A stretch of DNA of 64,000 nucleotides from Apostichopus japonicus (taxonomy: Eukaryota > Echinodermata > Holothuroidea > Aspidochirotida > Stichopodidae), in assembly GCF_037975245.1 (NCBI RefSeq), contig NC_092579.1, positions 6,697,001 through 6,761,000 of the forward strand, given 5' to 3'. Below the pieces are notes generated by a model, which was given only the letters and a program-made list of their open reading frames with translations, was not told the origin of the DNA and did not search any database. Below, in pieces: positions 1 to 12,500 of this stretch (the first letter of the stretch is position 1; every line of letters starts with the position of its first letter). Both the position numbers and the translations under genes were made by a program.

Positions 1-2599
1 GTGTGACTTTACCTTTCCCCCTCTTACCCACCCAACCAGCTATTCTTCCCATCTCAGCCACATCTGAAGAGTTTGTTATCAACATAAAGGTATTTTTCTC
101 TTGATGAACCAGCTCTTTTCTTTCTGGTATGCATAAATTAAGATAGTAGCAGGTTGTAATTTTATTTATTTATTTGTTTTTCGGTGATAGTGATTTTTTG
201 ATCATATGTGTTGTTAGTTTAACACCATAGGAAAAATAGCTGTTTTGAACAGGAGCCAAAAGTATTTAGCTATAATCATGGCAAAGTAGGTAATATCTAC
301 TTGGGAGGTAGATTATTCTTACCACCGGGGTAGAATTTGCCCATTTGGGGCACTTATTCTCCATCTTGAAGATATGGTCATTCCTTGGGAAGTGCATAAA
401 ACTGGCCTTTTGTCTGTGAGTGTGACAAAAGAAACACCTGACTCTGGGTATTTCGGGTAAGTTCCGAAAAGAGGTTTCCTCTTTAATAGAGAGAGAAGGG
501 CCTATACTAGTGATTCCATAGAGGGATGCAAGATGTATCTGATTCATTTAATTCCACGAATGCTTCATCCAGCATTCTTTCTCCCATAAAATAATAATTA
601 ATAATTTAATACTACTCATTCTCTTTCCGTCTACTTTCACAGCAATTTGGAACCCCCAATTTGGTATGACACAGATGTCAAACTCTTTGAGATACAGCGA
701 GTTTGAGAATGGAAGATGAAAGAAAGGAACAAAGAAAGAGAGAGAGAGAGAATCATGTAGGATTGTAACGACCAGACAGAAACCTGCACAATGCAAAGTA
801 AAACATTGTTTGCTACCAGCTCAACAAAAAAAAAATGTTTTTTTTTTAATTTCCTTTACTTGCTAATAAGTTTGTTCTCTTCACTGTGTATGAACTGCAA
901 TGATGCTTCAATAGGTTTCTTTATATCTATGTCATGCATATGTATAGTTCCCTAATTTGAGGTATATTTGGGCGATCTAGTATTCCATGTCCTTTTAAAA
1001 GTAGTTTGTAATGTACAGTGAGTGTTAAAGTACTACACATGATTGGTTAATAGGATGCATATTCTAACACAATAATCAGTAGGCAAAAATGTAGCCTATA
1101 CCGTACAAAATATTTAAATGAAGTATTCATTTGCACTGTTTCTTTGTGAGGTGCCCCAAATCTTATGATTGTGTTATAGTAGTTAAGTTTGAAAAATACT
1201 TCATGTTTTTATTTATTTCAACACTATTGCAAATAACAGTGGATATCTCATACAACATGCACCATTCAAGTGTATTCTTACAACAGAAGTCAGACTACTG
1301 TCTGTTACACATGTTTCATTTGAACTCACGTTTTGCTCTAAGAGGATTAGCCTTGGCTATCTGTGGAGTGATCTCTTATCAGCTATCCTAACATACGTTT
1401 TGCACTAGGACTGCAGCCTGAGCTATCTGGGCAGTGATTTCTTTAGAATAAATTTCATAGAACTGCTTCATGTCATTCATGAGAGTCCTTCAGATAGGTG
1501 AAATTATTTCCACTTAGTTAGCTTAGAACTGTTGTTCTTTTCATCACATTCCTTCAGTTTCTTATTAATATTTATTCCTTTATAAAGTGTCCCATTTATT
1601 AGATTGTGTGGATCTATTTTATTATTTATTTGCTGTTGTCACCTTATTTGAATTATCTCTATTATCAATTGAACATTGCAAGGGTTGTTGTGTCTGACAT
1701 TTGTAATTGTACGCTCTACCTGTTGTCATATTGTGCTGTAGTAACCTACAATTTCTCGTACCCCAAAGTAGGAAAACTTTGGACAAAACTGATTTCCACC
1801 ATTCACAGTCTATTGGATGTGGGCATCATATTTAGGACTTCAAGGTGGTGGGTGAGTCCTCTCATTATAGAAAGCTTGTTGGTGTATGTTACTGTGTATT
1901 GAAGAATAAGAAGAAAGTACAAAGAAGAAGCATTCAAGTGGAGAATGCAAAGTACAGTATTTAGTCCATTTCAAAAACAGGCATGAGCTTTTTCCGCGAA
2001 TTAGCGGAATATCCGTGATTTCTTTTCTACCTCGGGGACAAAAACTATTATCCTAACACACTGAAGCATATGCAAACTGGAGCCTATACCGCAATTTTGC
2101 AAAGTTCCGAGATTTTTTTTTACCCCAGGCTTATCCCTGCAAAAACACCAGGACAGTTTGCTTGCAATTTTCCTGAAATGAATTCTAAGAGGGATTAAAG
2201 TTTGTAAATGAAGCTGTCCTCAAATATCTCCTTGATTTTTTTTAATCTTTAGAAGTTACTTTTTGTTTTAAATTGTGGCCATAATTGTCAGACGTAGCCT
2301 GTCTTGGTGTATTCACTCTTTCTGAATTCACAATGGTAGAAATGAAATAATAAGTAGTTAAAGGATTGTATATATAGGAGGAAAGTGTAGGGTCCTTGCA
2401 GCCATGGCAGTGATATTGTTACCAGCACACTAACTCATTTAAATATTATTCCTTTGTTGAAAACAATTATTAGTTTATGATTCATTTGTAGTAACTAAAT
2501 GTTTGAGGAGTTATTTAAAGCAGAATTGCCATTTACCTGTTGAATATACAGCAAAATTATCAACTTTTTACTTCTGCCTGTTGCATTTTGAAAACTTTA

Positions 2600-2890
2600 A
2601 AAGTTAGAGGGGGTGACGTTTCAGTGGTACAGTAGCAGGATCTTCTTCAGAGGCTAACTGAAACGAAACAAACTAACAGACATTAAGAGACACAGATGGA
2701 CAGACAGATAAGTTGGATAAATGACAAATGAAAATAAGAGAAAAATTAGAAACAACCAAAGGATAGGTAAGATGAAAGTAAAGAGAGATGAGAGGATTAA
2801 GGACTTAGAGGAGATAATCCTGGAGGGGTGTAAACAATGGGATTAAGGGCAGTGGAGGAAGGTTTGTAGCATGGGAGGTAATTAACATTT
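2600..2890 (-). mobile_element. Retroelement-like fragment
   Basis: On the minus strand it contains TTAGCCTCTGAAGAAGATCC and then CACTGAAACGTCACC, a pattern that recurs near the ends of retroelements in aquatic invertebrates. A 9-bp inverted repeat (CGTTTCAGT/ACTGAAACG) brackets this block. The rest is a C/T-rich (minus strand) low-complexity region. No reverse transcriptase frame. Confidence 0.3.
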
Positions 2891-4295
2891 TAATGCTTGT
2901 ATCTCTTGCCTGTTTCAAGTGTGCTTCTAGAATGGATACACAAATAATTTAGGTAGATTTAATTCCTATGTAGGATACCACAGCTTGAATGAAACTTGAC
3001 AAAATGACTGTTTCAATTGACGTAGATCTAACAGATGCATCTAGCCTTTATTTGAGTTTTGTCATCTTACAATTTAGTGGATTATTTTGCAGATATGGCC
3101 AGTAATACGTTGGGGGTGGGGGAACGTGAAGGTACGAGTGTCTCTCTAGGTGCAGAAATTATTTAAAAAGATAATTGATAATTATCTCTGATCTCTTTGA
3201 AGTTTGATTTTTACTGCTTTACCAGTTTGAAAGAGTGGCAGTATTCACTGTTGTGTACACATTTGTGATAAAAGTCACGTAAGTACTCGAAACCTACAAC
3301 AACAACAAAACTAAATGAAATTTTAGACCAATTGTTGGTGTGATTGTTGAGAAACAAGGATGGTCAAAAATGTACTTTACCTTATTTGTTTATTCATGCT
3401 GATTGAAAATGCACCCAAAAAATGTCATAGTTTGGAACTATTCAAAGGATGTGCTGTAAGTTCCTGTTCAAAAACTTAAGTAGTTCAATGACAGCTGGGG
3501 GGGAAAAAATCCATTCTCACAAATTGAAGCAAAGAAATATAGAAAAGACTTTAATTGGTTGAAAATAATGCTGCATCAGATATGAAAGATTTTTTTCCTT
3601 TTGTTTTTAAATTCCTTTGTTACAAGGGAAGGAAATTCCTCCACCAGATTGTTGTGCAATATGATACTAAGAGAGATAAAAAAAAAATTGACTTATAATA
3701 AATTCTTGATTTAGGCTGGGTTATTTTAATTTACCCAAGATGTGATTTTAATTGAGTTCTTTTCAGAATATTTAAACGAATTTGTTATTTATTTTACGGT
3801 GGTGAGTTGGTATATTCATGTATATATACCTAGATATGTTATATCTTGAACTTTCTTGCTTTTGATTGTTTATTTGGAAGGTCCAAGGAGTATTTTGAAC
3901 TTTTGGAGAATAATGCATTACTAAATATACTCAGTGATATCATGCTGTTACAGATATAATATTAAACAGAAATTGTTAATGATTGGCTGTAAAAAGAATT
4001 TTTTAAATTTAATCAGAATTTCAGGAAAAATGTGCTCTAGAAAGAAATGAAATGAGGTTAACTATGACCAAAAGTTCACAGCCCTCTCTTTACTACTAAG
4101 ACCCTTAAAAATACTAAAAACTCTCTGGGATGTTAGTCACACACAATGATCCACTATGGCTGTGGGGAAGATAGAGGTTTGGATCGAAGAAAGTATTTTC
4201 AGTAACTTTTTAAGTGTTATAGCAAGGTGTTTTTTTATGACTTCCTTGTAGATTACATATAGTTGAAACAATTCATATTTCCTTCTTTCTTTTTC

Positions 4296-4310
4296 GGGGG
4301 GGGGGGGGGG
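4296..4310. repeat. Poly-G tract
   Basis: An uninterrupted G run after TTTTTC, one of many G or C homopolymers in this window (others near 17637, 51114, 56768, 58060, 59379, 59660 and 62142). Confidence 0.9.
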
Positions 4311-6583
4311 AGGGTCATTATCTACTGTTTACTTCAAGAAGTGTGAACATATTTCCACAAGAGAAATTTACTAGCTCAAGGTTTTGCATATGTGGTATAT
4401 AATAAGATCCTGGAAAGTTCAATTTTCTTTGCCTGAACCGTAAGAAGTTTGGTGCTGATCTAAAAGTTGATGATCCTTTGCGTTGTTGGCCCATCGCTGT
4501 CCTGTTGAACCATCGCTGTTTGTAAAGTATGCCTACAGATTAAAGGTACTCATGATATTATTAGTTTATCGTTAACAGGGGATTAGTCAAGATGATGAAA
4601 GCATATTGTGCAAGTCCTAATATAATGCATCTTTGATCTGTGGAATCCTTTCCCGTCAAAGTAGAATCGATTGTCGTGATTGCACCATCACTGAGTATTT
4701 GTTATGCAAATAGTTTACTTTTTCTGAGTGTGTGGTGGCTCTTTGAAACATTCTTATAGAAACTTGCCATGATAAATGTCATAACTTGCACTCATTCATG
4801 TTTACTATATATAGATTTTGTTCAACAAAAGAAATCAAACGATTTTGTTTCATTTCCTGATAAACCAAATACTGATAACGCCTACTTGCATTTATGTTGT
4901 CAATGTTCAGCCACTCGTGTCCTGAATGTTTTGACTTCAAACAAAAATGTTATCATTACGTAATAAAACCAGATGTAAAGTGATGTCCTTTTTGTCAAGT
5001 TTATAATCCATTATTTCTTCGTCATTAGCTGAAGGATTGTACTGTTAGTCTAAAGAAATGGAAAGGAATAGTCAAATACGTATTTTCTTGTTTGTCGTTG
5101 TGCGTTAATTACCATAATTCATACCTATTAGTTGCAAATCCCATTACGGTATAGAAAGGTATCAACATCAATTGTTTGCCAAAAATTATAGTTTGCATGC
5201 TTCAATTTTCTCTGTAAATTAAAATAGGACGGTTAGATTATGTTCCTCTTCTAACAGGTCAAATGTAAATTAATCTCTGGACTTATCCCATGGGGATGCC
5301 ATGTATGTACAGCAGGGATTTTCAAAATGGTGATATGATTAGTTAGGCTACTTCAATGTTAGCTTGTCTTAGGCCTTGTGTAGCAACAATGCAGAAGTGT
5401 TCTTCAATTATTAAGTTATCTGGAAAAAAACAACAGAAAATAAAGTGATGGTTGCTTTAATAATTGTTGCTGTTTTTTCTTTCTGAGTACTATTTGTATG
5501 TTTGTCTTTCATTAAATGTAATCGTATTGAAATTAACCTCTCAAAAGTATACTTAAAATAAGTATACTAATAAATACAAAAATAGGCCTATACCAATAAA
5601 TACAAAAGTATACTCATAAATAATTTAATTCTGATATGATTCAAACTGGAAAGATGTTATGTCCCAAAATATTCTCATTTGAAGTTCTGTAAATACTCAT
5701 CAGAGTAAACATGTTGCAATTAATCTTCTAAAGTCATAATTCATATTTTGCACTTACAGAATATTTCAGTGAATCTGATGGAATATGTTGATGTAATTTT
5801 GGCAATGAAATGAAACCAGCTGCTTTTATAGTCATCTTTATTTGGCGCTAGTACAGAACATTGATAATATATATTTTGTTCAGGTTAATACATTGTAGAA
5901 AATCCTCTTGCGGAATTAGTACAAGAAATTGACAATAATTTTTGTGTTCAGGTCTTACTCATAGCTAAAACTTGTAAATAACAGAAAACAGCCATCCCAT
6001 TAACAAACAAGGCAGTTATAATTCACTGTTTCATAAATTCAGGATGAACAGTCCGGAAAAGAAATAGAGAAATTACACATCTGACTGTATTAAGAAAAAT
6101 CTTTATTATAGTAAATGTTGCACAAAACTTGCATGTACAGACACATAGAAGTATTAAGAGTAATATAACAATATACAGATAGTAACGGTAAACACTATAA
6201 ACCATATACGTTAAAGATGGATTTGCATAAGCAAAACAACACTGAAGGGAACAGACCATATAAATAGAATCTACTTAAAACCAATTTTCTACAAAGTAAT
6301 GAAAGCGGCTTTTCAGTGCACCATGGCCAGTGACCTCAAACGCTGGCTACTGATGAACAAATTCTAATATTGTACCCATTTTATGTGTTATCTAGGTGAA
6401 TTGAGAAATGACTTCAAGGCTTTTATTTAATATTCTTCATGAAATGAGCAATGTAGAGCGTAGATAGAACTGTAGAGGTTACATAACAGTGTAAACGAGA
6501 AACTAGTGAGAGGCACCCTGGATCAGGAAGCCACTACAATCATCCAGTTGGACAATTTTTTCTACACAGTAGTGTTACGTCCT

Positions 6584-6687
6584 GCTTCAGAGCACTCGTA
6601 TTGTCAGTACGAGCAGTATGAATATCATGTTTCTATCAGATCAAGGTTAGGAACTGTTTGTACTGACAATACCAGTGCTTGGAGAGC
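6584..6687. other. Long imperfect hairpin
   Basis: The arms 6584-6619 and 6652-6687 pair with a few mismatches; the core GTATTGTCAGTAC/GTACTGACAATAC is perfect (13 bp). The loop is about 33 nt. The shape and length would fit a pre-miRNA, but no known miRNA is recognised, and an inverted-repeat remnant is equally possible. Confidence 0.6.
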
Positions 6688-6745
6688 ATGATATTGGAGT
6701 ACAGTTTAGAGAGGTATTAGCATTAGGCTGCTGCAATATACAATA

Positions 6746-6805
6746 CATTGAATATGTATGAATCACATTGAATATGTATAAATTACACTGAATATGTATA
6801 AAATG
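6746..6805. repeat. 20-bp tandem triplet
   Basis: Three copies of a 20-bp unit, CATTGAATATGTATGAATCA and variants, at 6746, 6766 and 6786. Confidence 0.85.
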
Positions 6806-7230
6806 CTACCTGCATCACTACTCAACATACTTGTAATCAAGAAATGCCCCTTGTAGCTGGATATTGGAACTTCTCACAGTATAAACTAAAAAAACCTGAT
6901 ATGAGAAACTATATCTTCAAGTCTCATGTTAACTACCATTACATAAAATATGTTACAATGTTGGCAATATAATATCAAAATTATGAGACCCTGGAATTTT
7001 TGTCTATAAAGCAATAAATTCACTAATAAATCAAGTATATGTTGAATCCACTGAGAAATGCAAAACTGAAATTCAAACAAATTTCTTTGACTACTCCCCA
7101 AGCCCCCTCCCCATACCCCACCCTGCTGCGTGCTACAACATCAAGGTATGTGGAATGTACAGTTCAAGGTGGTTATGAGAATACGTTTCACAAACTGTTA
7201 TACAGTATCGTGTCGGGTAGAACAAAAAGA

Positions 7231-7852
7231 CAGGGGCGTAGCGAGCGGGGGGGTGTCACACCCCCCCAATAATTTGGCCGCTGTCGGCAAATTTTGGGTC
7301 TGTCGGCAAAAGGAGAAAAGGTGAAGAGAGCGGAAGGGGAAGAAAGAAGGAAAGCTGAATAGAGAAAAGGAGAACGGGAGCTTCTTCCGTGCCAAATTTG
7401 ACTTAAAATATGCACCAGATTGCATCTAAGGACGTTTCAAAACGAAAAATTTTCCAAAGGGGAGGGGTAGACCCCCTACCCTTAGACCCCTCCCCCATTT
7501 CAGTCACCACTTCCAGATCCGTCGGCAAATCAAATTTGACTTAAAATATGCACCAGATTGCATCTAACGACGTTTCAAAACGAAAAATTTTCCAAAGGGG
7601 AGGGGTAGACCCCCTACCCTTAGACCCCTCCCCCATTTCAGTCACCACTTCCAGATCCGTCGGCAAATCAAATTTGACTTAAAATATGCACCAGATTGCA
7701 TCTAAGGACGTTTCAAAGCTAAAAATTTTCCAAAGGGGAGGGGGACACCCCCTCCCCTTAGACCCCTCCCCCATTTCAGTCACCACTTCCAGATCAGTCG
7801 GCAAATCAAATTCTCCACACCCCCCAACAAAAACCCCTTCGCTACGCCCCTG
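7231..7852. mobile_element. Non-autonomous hAT-type transposon, 622 bp, perfect 8-bp TSD
   Basis: Terminal inverted repeats start CAGGGGCGTAGCGA on both ends. The element is flanked by identical CAAAAAGA octamers at 7223-7230 and 7853-7860, the target duplication length of hAT. It contains GTCGGCAAA repeats near the left end and three tandem copies of a 138-bp unit at 7393-7806, each with a G-rich/C-rich palindrome. No transposase reading frame is visible. Confidence 0.92.
7393..7806. repeat. 138-bp tandem repeat inside the hAT element
   Basis: Three copies starting at 7393, 7531 and 7669, nearly identical. Each runs from CAAATTTGACTTAAAATATG through a GGGGAGGGG...CCCCTACCC palindrome to GTCGGCAAAT. 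The third copy has a slightly different palindrome centre. Confidence 0.93.
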
Positions 7853-7860
7853 CAAAAAGA

Positions 7861-9377
7861 TACAGACAAATCAAGGTCTACTAGAGAAGAATAACATCAT
7901 GGATTTAAATTCTAATCCATAATGTTTGTGCTATCCACGTACAACATGCAAAATGTTCTGGAGTATAAAGTAAAGAAGAAGGAAAAAAATATACAACAAT
8001 TTATGTTTTAAAGTATAATGGAATACTTTCTTGTTTCAAAAATAGAAATGTTTTGTCATTCAAGGTGAAGTGTCAAGGTCTTAAAATACATAGGAACAAG
8101 GTGAAAAGAAAGTAATGCCACAGCTGGTGTTTTTCAAAACCAAAACTGTTAATACTAGTCCAGTACTAAATGAAGTTGTGTATGCGGTCGGAGTGGAGTC
8201 ATTCAATCAGATTTCAAGTCCTGTATCAAGTCACACACAAAGTCAGGTATACAATGGTATGTACGGTCCGAAAATTAAGTGAGGTATGAAGTCGAAAATG
8301 AAGCCAAACTACAGTCGGGTATTAAGTCAGATATGGAATACGCATTCTAATGTGTACAAATTTGGAACAAGCTGACACTGGACTACATAGCAATCATAAA
8401 ATTTGACATCTTAAAATGACTGAATGGCACAGAAGTTTTCAGTTTTTCTACATTTCATTTTGTCTGTGATAATCTGTGAGAAATGCTCAATACAACTATA
8501 AATGGGAATCAATCTATAATTTCTCCCTCCACTGATTAAGTACAGATAATCCAATAATTCACTTCACAAATGGTGAAGAAGAACATACCCTTTAGTTTAG
8601 GGTCAGAATGAGCAATAAAGTTTCCTTAAGTTAACACACTGAAGAATTGCAGGATTTTTAACTTTAGGTATGCATGTCTGATGCATAAATTACAACAATC
8701 ACTTGTTTTATTTCCATATCTATATGTAATAAGCAAACACAAAAAAAGGCTCTGACATGCTGAAACAAGCAAATTAAAAACCCTTGATTGAATCAATGGT
8801 TAGCAAATAAAAGGCTGAGGGTAACATCATAGATTGAGCTGATTAATTGTTATCACCTGTTTTACTTAAGTCGTGTCCAACCAACGAGAGACACCACACA
8901 CACATACAACACTATAAATGGCTAAACACACCACTGCTTCACAGGAGTGTCAATGGTCTGGTACGCCCCCCCCCCCGGGACACAAGCATGTCCCCGGGCA
9001 CACCTCTTGAAGGCTTCATTGTCTCCTTATGTATATTTACGAAAGAAGACAATACATTACTCTTCAACAAATATTTTCCCTGGGCACCTTATTTGACCCC
9101 AGGGCCAAGGTTTTTCACTCCCTGACTCCCTCTTGTCAGGCCTGCCTCTTCATGAATATACATCAGCTTCTCATGTCTCCCAGATAGGATTCTTGTTTTA
9201 TCAGAGTATATTATTCCTCTCTACATTTGAAATAAAATTTCACTTACATTTTTGTGTTCTTAATAATGCTTCTTCTGTCAATCTTTTCAATTTGACCATC
9301 TCTAAACCTTTTAGTAAACTAAACTGATTCTATGAAAGACTTGCAGTAGTCGGCAGATTACCGGGATGGTTTCCATC
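7861..9377. other. Intergenic DNA downstream of CEP131, no gene supported
   Basis: No recognisable coding region. 8190-8340 shows a loosely repeated AAGTC...GGTAT theme. A poly-C run at about 8966 precedes a GC-richer block up to 9130 with CCCGGG and CCCTGGG/CCCAGGG motifs that may be part of an unrecognised element. Confidence 0.5.
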
Positions 9378-9443
9378 TTATTTTTTCTTGACCAGTTGTT
9401 TATTTTTTCTTGACCTGTTGTTTATTTTTTCTTGACCAGTTGT
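9378..9443. repeat. 22-bp tandem triplet across the CEP131 stop codon
   Basis: Three copies of a 22-bp unit at 9378-9399, 9400-9421 and 9422-9443, differing by one or two bases. Read on the minus strand each unit carries the C-terminal LVKKK codons, the TAA stop and AATAAA or AATAAG. The gene-proximal copy is coding and the other two lie in the 3' UTR. The hexamers are candidate polyadenylation signals immediately downstream of the stop. Confidence 0.9.
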
Positions 9444-9557
9444 TTCCGTTGCTGTTCTAGAAGTGACTCCAGGTGGTCCGCTCTCTTCACTGCAGATGCC
9501 TGCTGCTCTTTGAGTTGGTTCACAACCTCTTCTTTCTTAGATATCGCATGCTTTACT
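9422..9557 (-). CDS. CEP131: CEP131 terminal coding exon 19
   Basis: Residues 1177-1221 plus stop. VKHAISKKEEVVNQLKEQQ then AVKRADHLESLLEQQRK match VKTALARKEEAVSSL and AVKRADHLEELLEQHRR. It ends in LVKKK. The TAA at 9424-9422 overlaps an AATAAA hexamer and lies inside a 22-bp unit present three times. Confidence 0.95.
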
Positions 9558-12500
9558 CTTTGGGGGAAATAATCAAATTTAAACTAAATATGGTACATGG
9601 AAAAAATGTTCTAACATGCCATTATCTTAATAATCCTTCCCAAACAGCAGCATTAACCTATTTCTCATCCATCTCTTCTGTCTTGCATCTCCCATACTTT
9701 TCCAATTCTTTTGCCACCATTTCAATTCAGGAATTGAGGTTACTTCATTGCTGTTCAAGCCTTAAGTTGACTTAACTCTTAATCTGATATAATCCACCAT
9801 CTTGTAAGGTAACCCATCATCAGTGGTATTCATCTCTCCTCTCCTCCACTAATCCATACCTTCTATGTACTTCCCCCATCTCCACTAATCTCTCCTCTCC
9901 TAATCCAAACCTTCTATGTACTTCCCCCATCTCCACTAATCTCTCCTCTCCTCCACTAATCCATACCTATGTACTTCCCCCATCTCCACTAAACTCTCCT
10001 CTCCTCCACTAATCCATACCTTCTATGTACTTCCCCCATATCTACTAATCTCTCCTTTCCTCCACTAATCCATACCTTCTATGTACTTGCCCCATCTACA
10101 CTAATCTCTCATCTCCTCCACTAATCCATACATTCTATGTACTTCCCACATCTCCACTAATCTCTCCTCTCCTCCACTAATCCATACCTTATATGTACTT
10201 CCCCTATCTCCACTAATCTCTCCTCTCCTCTATTAATCCATTCCTTCTATGTACTTCCCCTATCTCCCTTCTCCTCTATTAATAAATACCTTCTATATAC
10301 TTTCCCTATCTCCACTAATCCCTCCTCTCCTCTACTAATCCATACCTTCTATGTACACCTATCTCCACTAATCTCTCCTCTCCTCCACTAATCCATACCT
10401 TCTATGTATTACCCCTATCTCCACTAATCCCTCCTCTCCTCCACTAATCCATACCTTCTATGTACTTCCTCCATCTCCTCATCCTTGCTCGTCTCTATCC
10501 TGCTTATCTCCAATTTATGCCTGGCTCTCATCTCCGACATCTCATTTTTCAACCTCTTGTTCTCTTCCTCCGTGGCGACCAGCCGATCTGCAAACTCCTG
10601 ACGAATCACGTCTTGGACGTTGTTGCGTTCCTTTGTCAGTCGGTCGCAGACCTGGTGAAATAATTAATAATATAATGATCTTAATTATGCAAAATAAACT
10701 AGTTAAATAAATAACTTGCAAACAGCTTCAAAAAATAACTTCTGATCATAAAACGGTACTACAGCTGTAAACATTACCAACTTATTCATGTTCAGTTATA
10801 CAAAATGCTAGTTATTCCTCAAATCGTGTATGTAGACAACCAAGCCAAACTAACACAGTTTAGCCGCCCAGTCGAGCTCTCCTACAATTTTCTTTACTTG
10901 AGATTTCTCACATGTTGATCCTTCATCATACAAACGATAACATAACACCAACAAATTCCAAATATTCACTTCAGCTCTTTCTTCAACTTATTTGAAATAT
11001 AAAAAAAAAAATCTGACTATTTGGATAAGTGATGATAAGTATCCTCATGACCTTTGACCTCCTATGATCATCTTGTATAACTCTGACCAGACAGTAGCGT
11101 ATCCACACCATCCATCCCATTCTCATTCAAGTTTTCTTACCTTCTTGGTATCTTCAACTTCCTGTCCCTTCTGTTTCAGTAATCCCTGATACCTGAAGTT
11201 CTCCGCCTCGAAATCTGCCAGCTTAGCTTTGATTTCGTTATATCTCTCCTGGGTGTTCCTCTCGGATAACTCTATCTCCTTCAGCTCCGCCTCATATTTG
11301 TCTCGTATCCTCCTAGAAACAGAGCAGAACAGACATTGCGACGAGAGTGCATGCAAAATTGAAATAATAGGTTCACTTTACTTTCGACTTGTTGCTAGAA
11401 CAGTAAGAACCAGTAGGGTAAAGAAATAAGGGAAGGGGCAGGACAGAGATAACCCTCTGTTTGGAACTGCTAAATTAATTGGCAGGGCCAATTTTAAATG
11501 GATAAGTACCTTTCTGTGTGAAACCTTACTACCCCCCCCAACCCCCTCACCACCACCTTCATGCCCTAATCATGTCCAAATTGCTCAAGCTTTTCTTGAA
11601 AACTACATTTCAATAACTTTTTATAGAAAAACATCTATGACGTTTAGCATGTAACATGTCTGCAGTGTTGCTTTGGGCAATTTTTGCAAGATGGAAACCA
11701 GACTCAATTTATCAATGTCCCTATCAACACCCACCTTATAAAGAACTTGAATCTGTTGCTCTACACCGGGAGTTCTCAACATGCAGCGCACAAAGAAATT
11801 GGCCCACACTCTTATGCCGATGGGGTATGTTGCTTTAGGCTTGTGCAACCTACCAGCCCTTCCCTTCACATCGCACAATAAATTTAGAGTGGAATTTGGG
11901 TTCTCTCTGGACCTCTTTAAAAAGTTACCCAAAAGCCCCTGTTCTACTCTTTAAATATGACTCACTTGATTCTATTCTCGGCAGCCCTCTCCGTCTCGTC
12001 CCTGGCTGTTGCTGCATCTTCTTCTAGTCTAGTGATGACTAGCTCTATCTCCCTGTCTCTCTCTTCTCTTACTTTCTCCTTCAGCTCCCTCTCCTTGGAC
12101 ACCAGAACAGTCTCCTGTTTCTTCATGTAGTTTTCCTCCCACGACTCCTTCTCGATCTTCAACCTCTCGTTGAGGTCTTTCATCTCGTTCTGTCATGATG
12201 AAAGCATACACACCCATCAGAACGTCTCCAAACATCCAAAAGGGCAAGACATGAGCATTTGAGAAATGTACATTGGATACTTCGGACATTCCAAACTCTG
12301 CTAGAGGGTGAATAATCTGACATAGGCGTTAAAAATTCGTCAACGCAAAATTCTACCTCTTTTGAAGTATTCTTGGTCTGTGACACACATTCCCCTCAAC
12401 AGAGAGTTACCGAATGCCTTCATTGTTAGATAGAAGGCAAACAACCAATTGAAAATCACATCCTGTTCATACCTCATTTTATCCCCTTATCCTACCCTCC

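Larger units (their letters stand above)
1..6583. other. Intergenic DNA, no gene supported
   Basis: AT-rich, no homologous coding frame seen. A short AG...GT-bounded open segment at 58-91 could be an exon of an upstream gene, but it is only 34 nt. Poly-G at about 4296, the retroelement-like fragment at 2600-2890 and a short near-tandem block at 5555-5625 are the only structures noticed. Confidence 0.5.

Noticed and set aside
58-91. AG-bounded, GT-followed 34-nt open segment that could be an exon end of an upstream gene
   Set aside because: Too short, no recognisable protein family, and no further exon found downstream on the same strand.
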